From Gemmatimonadota bacterium (lineage in GTDB: Bacteria; Latescibacterota; UBA2968; UBA8231), in contig JAPOYQ010000210.1 in assembly GCA_026706505.1 (NCBI GenBank), positions 1 to 5,719 on the forward strand: DNA of 5,719 nucleotides. The letters run 5' to 3'. The position numbers were made by a program, and so were the translations under genes. Below, piece after piece: positions 1-5,139 of the stretch (positions within the stretch are counted from its first letter, which is position 1; each line of letters opens with the position of its first letter). Under the pieces are notes generated by a model. That model ran no database searches, had not been told where the DNA came from, and saw only the letters and a program-made list of their open reading frames with translations.

Positions 1-2
1 CC

Positions 3-1085
3 GGTCTGGGCGTGCGGGTTCGTCCGTCCGGGCATCGCAGTTTCGTGTGGCACGGCACCGTGAGCGGCAAGATGGTGCGCACGACCGTCGGTTCGGCCGC
101 GCTGATGACGGTGGAGGAAGCCCGCAGCGCCTGCCGGGCCCTGTTGGACGGCTCGCATCCGCTTTGCGCCGAAGGCCTTGACGGTCGTGCCGGCGTTCCG
201 CTTTTCCGGGATTTCGTCATGGAAGACTGGTTGCCGGCGCGGCGGGGCCGTTACAGCCCGGACTGGGGCGAGCGCGTGGAGCGCATGATCGAGCGGAAGC
301 TTCTGCCCACTTTTGGCGTACTGCGCCTCGACCGCATCGGCAGGCCCCATGTCGAGCGCTGGTTCGATGCCATTAGCCGCAAGACGCCGGGGACCGCCAA
401 CAAAACGCTTACCCTGCTGCGCCAGATCATGGGCGCCGCGAAAGCCGCTGGCCATGTCGTAAACGATCCCGTCGCAGGCGTCAGACCGAATCCGGGCAAA
501 AAGATGACCCGGTTCCTGTCCGCCGAGGAGATCGTTCGGCTTCACCGCACCCTGGACCGGCTCGTGGAGGATCGGCCCTCGCGCCGGCCGCAGGCCGACG
601 TCATCCGCCTGCTTCTGCTGACCGGCTGCCGCAAGAGCGAAATCCTGACGCTCCGATGGGCGGAGGTCGATGGCGACATGCTTAGGCTTGGCGAGGCCAA
701 GACGGGGCCGCGCACGGTCTGGTTGAGCGGGCCGGCTGCGGCCGTCATCGCCCGCCAGCCGCGCACGGCAAGCGCCTTCGTCTTTCCCTCGCCGAGGGAC
801 CCGGCAAGGCCGCAGTACCGTCATCTCAGCCTTTGGCACCAGGCAAGGCGGGAAGCCGGGATCGAGGATGTACGCCTGCACGATTTGCGCCATACGGTAG
901 CCAGCCAGGCCGTGGCCCGAGGCGTTCCCCTGCCCACCGTCGCCCGCCTGCTCGGGCATGCGCAGCCGACCATGACGCTCAGATACGCCCATGTCGGTGA
1001 TCGTGAGGTCGAGGTGGCGGCGGAGCGCGTCGGGGCGAGCATTGCGGCAGCCATGCAAGGAGCCCGGGCCTCCCGAAATTCGTAA
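3..1085 (+). CDS. Tyrosine recombinase / phage-type integrase (5' end outside window)
   Basis: Site-specific DNA recombinase that would integrate or excise a mobile element. The frame is open to the left edge, and its first codons read GLGVRVRPSG. That matches the interior of the N-terminal arm-binding region of island integrases, so the GTG at 12 is probably not the real start. Numbering residues from that GTG, 61-165 form the SAM-like core-binding domain and about 168-345 the catalytic domain. The catalytic set is complete: Arg207 (TGCRKSE), Lys230 (EAKTGPR), His290 and Arg293 (HDLRHT), His316 (LLGH) and the nucleophile Tyr325 (RYAHVGD). The product therefore looks functional. It faces the convergent small gene ending at 1218 and has a truncated relative at 3687-4058. 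No tRNA gene or attachment site is visible here; if present it probably lies upstream of the window. Fold and family are certain; the element it mobilises is unknown. Confidence 0.93.
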   Translation, partial: GLGVRVRPSGHRSFVWHGTVSGKMVRTTVGSAALMTVEEARSACRALLDGSHPLCAEGLDGRAGVPLFRDFVMEDWLPARRGRYSPDWGERVERMIERKLLPTFGVLRLDRIGRPHVERWFDAISRKTPGTANKTLTLLRQIMGAAKAAGHVVNDPVAGVRPNPGKKMTRFLSAEEIVRLHRTLDRLVEDRPSRRPQADVIRLLLLTGCRKSEILTLRWAEVDGDMLRLGEAKTGPRTVWLSGPAAAVIARQPRTASAFVFPSPRDPARPQYRHLSLWHQARREAGIEDVRLHDLRHTVASQAVARGVPLPTVARLLGHAQPTMTLRYAHVGDREVEVAAERVGASIAAAMQGARASRNS

Positions 1086-1217
1086 TTCCGGCAAGTGACC
1101 GGCGAGAAGGCCGCAAGCCTGTCGAACCTGCGCCTGGTAAGGTGCCGATGACGCTTCGATACCCCGGATGCGATTCTAGCACCCGCTACCTCGACCCTGG
1201 ATGCCTCTGGAAGTGTA
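1086..1217. other. Intergenic gap between convergent genes
   Basis: A 132-bp gap between the convergent integrase and small exported protein genes. No convincing hairpin with a T run, tRNA or att-like repeat was found here. Confidence 0.5.
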
Positions 1218-1637
1218 TCAAGAGCAAGTCTCATTCGGCCGTTTTGAGATAAGCTTGATAGAAAAATGCGGCAGAGGGTTAATACCAATATCAATCTCTC
1301 TGAGACACATCCCCAAGAAATCCTCGACATATGTTCTCAATGCAATTTTCTCCGGTCTCATTTTCTCTTCCACATTGGCTTGCAACCTTTGGGCTGGGGT
1401 AGTAGCGCTACCCCCTTGAACAGTTATCCCACGTCTGCGCAGTTCAGCTTCTCGCCTCGCTGCGAGAACTTCCTCACGCTCAGCTTCCCTCTGCGCTTCG
1501 GCATACGCTGCATCCAGCCTTTGCTGGAACTCGGCAATTCGAGCGCCCAAATCTTGTTGGACACCAGCTTGAGCTTGAGCCGATAGCGGTAACCACACAA
1601 GAAGACCAGCTGCAACTGCCATCCGGATTCTTTTCAT
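1218..1637 (-). CDS. Small exported coiled-coil protein, unknown function
   Basis: Predicted 139-residue secreted or periplasmic protein that I do not recognise. The ATG at 1637-1635 is chosen over an upstream in-frame start at 1733 because AGGAGA lies 4-5 nt before it and because it begins a classic signal peptide. That peptide has basic MKRIR, hydrophobic AVAAGLLVWLPLSA and an AQA cleavage motif ending near residue 23-24. Residues about 28-70 are an Ala/Glu/Arg-rich helix, probably a coiled coil, rich in E and R with few breaks. A Gly/Ser/Thr linker follows at about 70-80, then a second helical stretch with a single Cys111. A weak sigma-70-like promoter can be drawn upstream on this strand: CTGAAA at 1711-1706, 17 nt, CATAAG at 1688-1683. 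The gene is convergent with the integrase. Base composition is lower in GC than that of the integrase, especially at its 3' end. A structural, chaperone or conjugation-associated role is possible but unsupported. Confidence 0.65.
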   Translation of the reverse strand: MKRIRMAVAAGLLVWLPLSAQAQAGVQQDLGARIAEFQQRLDAAYAEAQREAEREEVLAARREAELRRRGITVQGGSATTPAQRLQANVEEKMRPEKIALRTYVEDFLGMCLREIDIGINPLPHFSIKLISKRPNETCS

Positions 1638-1778
1638 GATTTCTCCTACAAGGTCACGCGATGAACATGGCCCACAGAGATGCTTATGCCGGATCTTGAC
1701 GCGCTTTTCAGAGTCCGTTTGAGATGGGTACACGGTCTACGGTCTCGCCTTCTTCCGCAAGCACTGCAGGCGCATGCG

Positions 1779-2318
1779 CTACCGCACCTCAGCGACCGGC
1801 GCCACGCGCACCCGCTCCGGCGTCGCCTCATCCACATGTCGGTGCCCCGCCTCAACGACTGGCGCGCAGTCGCAGCGGCCCATGCAGGGCCGCCGTGACG
1901 ACCCGCGCCGCCGGGAAGGCCGCGCGCAGCGACTCCAGCAGCGCCGGTGGCGGGTCCTCGCCTTCCTTCACCGTGTCGAGATGCGCGTAGAAGGTCGCAA
2001 CCTCCCAGACCTCCGCCATGGCGAGCCGCAATTCTTCGACCAGCGCCGCCATATGCCGGGCGGAGAGATGCCCGAAGCGCCCCTGGAGCAGATGCAGATA
2101 TTCGATCAGGAACTCCCGCTCGCGCGGGGCCGCGCCCAGCAGCGCCTGCACCTCCGCCAGCGCCTCCGGCTCGACCTGCCGCCCCTTGGGCTGGGTACGC
2201 CCGCGACGGCGCTCTTTGACCGCTTCTTCCGGCACGTCCCCCGCATCCTTCCCGCCGACCCGCTCGCCCCGATATACAGGCCGGGGCGCGCCATGCCCAT
2301 AGCGCGCCGGCGGGAAGG
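1779..2318 (-). pseudogene. Formate dehydrogenase beta-subunit relic (NuoE-like [2Fe-2S] domain)
   Basis: Relic of the thioredoxin-like NuoE domain that begins the fused NuoE-NuoF beta subunit of NAD-dependent formate dehydrogenases (Methylobacterium FDH1 type), a cytoplasmic enzyme passing electrons from formate to NAD. Reading leftwards from a GTG at 2235, conserved blocks are PKGRQVEPEALAEV, FLIEYLHLLQGRFGHLSARH, EVATFYAHLDTVKEGE and PPPA. After PPPA, near 1940, the protein jumps to LLESLRAAFPAARVV. The stretch that normally carries the first two cluster cysteines is therefore missing. Near 1889-1893 one extra base shifts the frame. In the new frame CMGRCDCAPVVEAGHRHVDE, containing the second cysteine pair, continues to a TAG at 1781-1779. 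The whole NuoF half (FMN and NADH binding) is absent. Upstream the frame stays open to the inverted repeat of the IS, so the true N-terminus may have been cut off there. Two lesions plus truncation make activity very unlikely. Confidence 0.8.
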
Positions 2319-2335
2319 CAGGGGAATCGCTTTTG
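2319..2335 (+). repeat. Left terminal inverted repeat of the ISAs1-family element
   Basis: CAGGGGAATCGCTTTTG pairs with the right end at 3522-3538 with a single mismatch at position 6. It lies 87 bp upstream of the transposase start and directly abuts the formate dehydrogenase relic. Confidence 0.88.
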
Positions 2336-2405
2336 AAGATTTTGTGACGGCTTAGGTTTTGGATTCAGACTTCCGGGGACGTCGTTTGGTGTTCGGAGGT
2401 TTGAG

Positions 2406-3515
2406 ATGCAGGAGTTTTCGGGGTTATTCGAAGGGGTTGGTGATCCTCGGCGCAGTAATGCGACACGCCATTCGCTTCACGAGATGCTGATGATCGCGCT
2501 GCTTTCTGTGCTGTGCGGCGGTGAGGGCTGCGCGGACATGGAGCGGTTCGGGTGGGCGAAGGAGGGGTGTTTGCGCCGTTTCCTGGTACTGAAGCACGAT
2601 ATTCCGAGCCATGACGCCTTTTCGGACCTGTTCAACGCGCTCGATCCCGGCGGCTTGCAGAAGGTGCTGCTGCGGCTTTTGGAGGGCTGGGCTGTGGTGC
2701 TCGACGATGATGTCATCGCGATTGACGGCAAGTCTCTGCGGGCTCCTTCGCCGATGCGGCGGCGCGCTCGCCGGTGCATCTGATGCAGGCCTTCGCCACC
2801 GAGGCGCGCCTGGTGCTTGGCCAGGTGAAGGTCGATGGCAAGTCCAACGAGATCGCGGCGATGCCGCAGTTGCTTGAGATGCTGGCGCTGAAGGGACGCA
2901 TCGTGACGGCCGATGCGATGCATACCCAGTCGGCGACCGCCGGGACCATCACCGCGCGGGGCGGAGATTATGTGCTGGCGCTCAAGGCCGATCAGGACAG
3001 CCTGCATGAGGATGTGCGGCTGTATCTGGACGACCCCGCCCGGGCGGATGAACTCCCGTCATGTCAACAGGTTGACGGCGATCACGGGCGCCTTGAGACG
3101 CGCCGCGCCACGGTCTGCCACGAGGTCGCATGGCTCCAGGAGCGCCATGGCTGGCCGGGCCTGGCCGCTATCGGCAAGATCGAGGCGAGGCGCGAAACCC
3201 CAAGGCAGACGAAAACCGAAACCCGCTACTACATCATAAGCGTGCCGCTCTCGCCCGAACGCTTCCAGCACGTCGTGCGCGCCCATTGGGCCATCGAAAA
3301 CGGCCTCCATACTCCACTGGGTCCTCGATGTGACCATGAACGAGGACCGACAGCGAAACCGCAAGGACCATGGACCCGAAAACCTCGCCCCGATGCGATG
3401 TCTTGCCCTCAACATCGCAAGGCGAGAACCGACAAAGGACGCCATGCGCGGTAAGCTCAAACGCGCCGCATGGAACGACGACTTCCTTCTCAACTTGATC
3501 TGGGCCGCAGCATGA
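2406..3515 (+). pseudogene. ISAs1-family DDE transposase, two frameshifts
   Basis: Cut-and-paste or copy-out transposase of the ISAs1 family. The ATG at 2406 follows GGAGG at 2395-2399. Family blocks appear in order in three frames. The first frame (2406 to about 2742) has DPRRSNATRHSLHEMLMI, LCGGEGCADME, FLVLKHDIPSHDAFS and AIDGKSLR, with the first catalytic Asp as residue 107. The second (about 2743-3304) has LMQAFATEARLVLGQV, KSNEI, IVTADAMHTQ (second Asp), GGDYVLALKADQ, HGRLETR and HWAIENGLH (catalytic Glu). The third (about 3312-3515) has WVLDVTMNEDRQRNRKDHG, PENLAPMRCLALN and a basic tail ending at TGA 3513-3515. The first break fits loss of one G in the G run at 2740-2742. The second fits a 7-nt insertion, CTCCATA at 3305-3311. 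All DDE residues are still encoded, so the inactivation is by frameshift only and looks recent. Confidence 0.88.
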
Positions 3516-3521
3516 AAAGCC

Positions 3522-3538
3522 CAAAAGCGATTGCCCTG
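3522..3538 (-). repeat. Right terminal inverted repeat of the ISAs1-family element
   Basis: CAAAAGCGATTGCCCTG is the inverted partner of the repeat at 2319-2335, with 16 of 17 positions matching. It begins 7 bp after the transposase stop codon, an arrangement typical of compact IS elements. Confidence 0.88.
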
Positions 3539-3730
3539 GGCCTATCCATTGTCTGCGGCGTCTCCAGACGTGCGCCCGGCGGCGGTGGAGCCCGGGGGTC
3601 CCAAAGGCGGTTCTGAAGTGCGCGGGCCTCCTGGACCTCCCTGCCGAGCCCGTCGCGCTCCATCTTCTCGCGCACCCTGTTCGTGAGCATCCAGCTATAG
3701 GCCCTGGGTCTTTCCTCCTCGGAGAGATCT
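3539..3730 (-). pseudogene. Unidentified coding-like fragment cut by the IS
   Basis: On the minus strand one frame reads DLSEEERPRAYSWMLTNRV, then an Arg/Glu-rich amphipathic helical stretch REKMERDGLGREVQEARALQ, then NRLWDP and a Pro-rich tail. The right IS end at 3538 interrupts it, and the frame terminates inside the IS. The first helices look like genuine protein: high GC at third codon positions, regular hydrophobic spacing and few low-complexity runs. The plus-strand frames over 3540-3690 do not look coding. No start is visible, because from about 3700 rightwards the same DNA encodes the integrase relic on the other strand. I do not recognise the family. It could be debris of a gene lost at the junction, or a chance open frame in GC-rich DNA. 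Confidence 0.3.
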
Positions 3731-4058
3731 GTTCCAGCATCGACATGGCGACTTTCAGCTCTGGTATCGGGTCCGCCGCGAGGCCGGCATCGACGCTGTA
3801 CGCGTGCATGACCTCCGCCATACGGTAGCGAGCCAGGCTGTGGCGAAGAGCGTACCCCTGTCCACCGTCGCCAGAATGCTTGGACATGTGCAGCCCACAA
3901 TAACCATGCGTTATGCCCATGTCGGGGACCGGAAGATCGAGGCGGCCGCCGAGCGGGTCGGAAGAGCGATTGCGACCATGATAGATCTGCCACGCGCGAG
4001 TCGGCCCGGGGTTCCGGAGGCCGGCGGTGCCCGGAGTCCGGTCACCAGGATGCGCTGA
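3687..4058 (+). pseudogene. Second integrase relic, C-terminal catalytic half only
   Basis: C-terminal part of a tyrosine recombinase related to the one at the left edge. The frame opens after a TGA at 3684-3686. Recognisable homology starts at about 3702 (WVFPPRRD, matching FVFPSPRD of the first integrase) and runs through LWYRVRREAGID, HDLRHTVASQAVAKSVPLST, MLGHVQPTITMRYAHVGD and AAERVGRAIA to TGA 4056-4058. By hand alignment about 51 of 69 residues from REAGI onward equal the first integrase. The HxxR motif, the LGH histidine and the nucleophile tyrosine survive. The core-binding domain, the TGCR arginine and the beta-strand lysine are gone, so it cannot recombine DNA. A GTG at 3804 could start an 84-residue remnant, but I see no reason to think it is expressed. 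It most likely marks an older integration at the same hotspot. Confidence 0.82.
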
Positions 4059-4095
4059 TCTCGGCTCCAACCCTATGCTCAGGCGCCCATGAATG

Positions 4096-4123
4096 TTGAC
4101 AACCTACCGATGTTCCGAATAAA
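4096..4123 (+). promoter_or_regulatory. Probable sigma-70 promoter with overlapping palindromes
   Basis: A perfect -35 hexamer TTGACA (4096-4101) is followed after 16 nt by AATAAA (4118-4123), which matches 4 of 6 positions of the -10 consensus. It lies about 40 bp before the 295-residue gene, in the first AT-rich stretch after the integrase relic. The -35 is inside the 9-bp palindrome GTTGACAAC (4095-4103), and the -10 sits between the inverted arms TGTTC (4111-4115) and GAACA (4124-4128). A repressor could bind either site. The promoter is a good match by eye; the regulation is inference. Confidence 0.45.
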
Positions 4124-4165
4124 GAACAGCGCCGTTTGTTTAGCACTGAGGGAAGATTTTCAGCT

Positions 4166-5053
4166 ATGAATGATAAGCTACGCCGAATAATCGAGACTGG
4201 TGTCAATATGATCGGCGCTTCGTCCGGTGCAGCAATATCGGTGATTACAGGGAACCCAGAGTTTGGCATCGGTTCAGCAGCGGTCGGAGCTACTGGTGCC
4301 TACCAGAGAATCGGAACTGAGATTGCTAACCGTGTTCTGGCTCATGGCGAACAGAAACGTATCGGTGGTGTTCTTGCATTGAGTGCTGAAGTTCTGAAAG
4401 AGAAATTGGAGAATGGACACACGTTACGAGACGACGGCTTTTTTGATACACCTAAAGACAGTCGATCTTGTGGCGATGAAATTTTGGAAGGTCTGTTACG
4501 AAAAGCACAAACGGAATATGAAGAAAAGAAGATACCGTACTTAGCTCGATTCTGGGCAAATTCCAGTATATCGGAGAGTCTTGATGTGAATGAATTGCAA
4601 ATGATGATGAAGTTGATAGAGCAGCTTACATACAGGCATTTCACAATAATTTCTATGCTGGGTAAAATAGTTGGACATCAATATACAGAAATGGAAAGTC
4701 TTAGGTATCCACCTCATAATTACGAAACCGATAGAGATTTTGTTGCGAGTGGAACATCTGAAATACCCATTTCTATCGTTGCCGAAATAGAATATCTTGA
4801 CAGACTGCGTTGTGTTCAATTTCGTCAAAAAACAAAAAATGACTTCCCGATTTCTAGGCCACCGCATCTTATTCTTGGGACTTATGGAGTGGTATTGAAT
4901 GAATTTATGGAATTATGGAGAATTCCAGAAAGTGATCGTATTCCACTCGCTAAGGCGCTGAAATGGCCACTGGCTTGGCGTAACATAGAGCAGTATATGG
5001 ACAATGATGATTTTCGCCGCCGCATCGGTCTAGGAGCCGCCGCATCGGTCTAG
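4166..5053 (+). CDS. Uncharacterised 295-residue protein, glycine-rich hydrophobic N-terminus; candidate defence-associated gene
   Basis: Function unknown. The ATG at 4166 is chosen because a purine-rich GAGGGAAG (4148-4155) lies about 10 nt upstream. An in-frame TTG at 4136 would add ten residues but lacks a ribosome site. Residues 12-49 are Gly/Ala-rich and hydrophobic (MIGASSGAAISVITG, FGIGSAAVGATGA), like a glycine-zipper or membrane-inserting hairpin. Residues about 50-165 hold an ordered helical block with REGION-like motifs LRDDGFFD, DEILEGLLRKAQTEYEEKKI and IEQLTYRHFTIISML. From memory this resembles a widespread uncharacterised proteobacterial family, which I could not verify. Residues 200-285 are mixed and include WRIPESDRIPLAKALKWPLAW. 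Codons are much AT-richer than in the neighbours, indicating recent transfer. A 20-bp tandem duplication alters its last residues. It stands 86 bp before hsdM on the same strand, so a role in or alongside defence is plausible but inferred. That this is a real gene is likely. Confidence 0.85.
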   Translation: MNDKLRRIIETGVNMIGASSGAAISVITGNPEFGIGSAAVGATGAYQRIGTEIANRVLAHGEQKRIGGVLALSAEVLKEKLENGHTLRDDGFFDTPKDSRSCGDEILEGLLRKAQTEYEEKKIPYLARFWANSSISESLDVNELQMMMKLIEQLTYRHFTIISMLGKIVGHQYTEMESLRYPPHNYETDRDFVASGTSEIPISIVAEIEYLDRLRCVQFRQKTKNDFPISRPPHLILGTYGVVLNEFMELWRIPESDRIPLAKALKWPLAWRNIEQYMDNDDFRRRIGLGAAASV

Positions 5054-5055
5054 GA
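5016..5055 (+). repeat. Perfect 20-bp tandem duplication across a stop codon
   Basis: Two abutting identical copies of GCCGCCGCATCGGTCTAGGA (5016-5035 and 5036-5055). The second copy puts TAG (5051-5053) in frame and ends the 295-residue protein. With a single copy the frame would read on through GIVHARI to TAA at 5073-5075 in present numbering. Confidence 0.95.
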
Positions 5056-5071
5056 ATTGTGCATGCGAGAA

Positions 5072-5077
5072 TATAAT
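5072..5077 (+). promoter_or_regulatory. Possible -10 element before hsdM
   Basis: TATAAT is a perfect -10 hexamer, 63 bp before the hsdM start. No convincing -35 is found 16-18 bp upstream, where the 20-bp duplication lies, and there is no TGn extension. It may serve hsdM independently of the upstream gene, or it may be chance. Confidence 0.3.
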
Positions 5078-5139
5078 CCCGCTAACAGGGGGTGCTATGT
5101 TCGAACGTCAGCTCAGCCGCGCTTGAAGGCGAACGCCAA

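Larger units (their letters stand above)
2319..3538 (+). mobile_element. ISAs1-family insertion sequence, complete ends, disabled transposase
   Basis: A 1220-bp element bounded by inverted repeats CAGGGGAATCGCTTTTG (left) and the reverse complement of CAGGGCAATCGCTTTTG (right), which match at 16 of 17 positions. One DDE transposase gene runs almost end to end, as is usual for this family. Size, end sequences and protein all agree with an ISAs1-type element. The bases directly outside the ends differ (GGCGGGAAGG on the left, GGCCTATCCA on the right), so the 8-10 bp target duplication expected of a simple insertion is missing. This suggests that one flank was rearranged after insertion, or that the element arrived by recombination with another copy. 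Confidence 0.88.

Noticed and set aside
1086..1217. tRNA gene or attachment site downstream of the integrase
   Set aside because: No T-loop-like GGTTCGANTCC, acceptor stem pairing or direct repeat could be found by eye.
1266..1586. Plus-strand 106-codon frame opposite the small exported protein
   Set aside because: The opposite strand has a signal peptide and a strong ribosome site; this frame has neither and shows no protein-like pattern.
1708..1800. Minus-strand frame reading HAPAVLAEEGETVDRVPISNGL before a TGA at 1710-1708, possibly further tail of the formate dehydrogenase relic
   Set aside because: It is in a third frame, does not match the expected sequence after the second cysteine pair, and is too short to distinguish from chance.
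1774..2355. Long plus-strand open frames over the formate dehydrogenase relic
   Set aside because: They are antisense shadows; the minus strand carries the recognisable conserved NuoE-like blocks.
2736..2776. Programmed ribosomal frameshifting in the transposase
   Set aside because: There is no slippery heptamer or obvious downstream structure, and a second unrelated frameshift lies further on; decay is simpler.
3234..4070. Long minus-strand frame crossing the IS end and the integrase relic
   Set aside because: It spans an IS boundary and lies antisense to conserved transposase and integrase motifs, so it is not a single gene.
4136..4165. TTG at 4136 as start of the 295-residue protein
   Set aside because: There is no ribosome site at suitable distance, while the ATG at 4166 has one; the ten extra residues show no conserved pattern.
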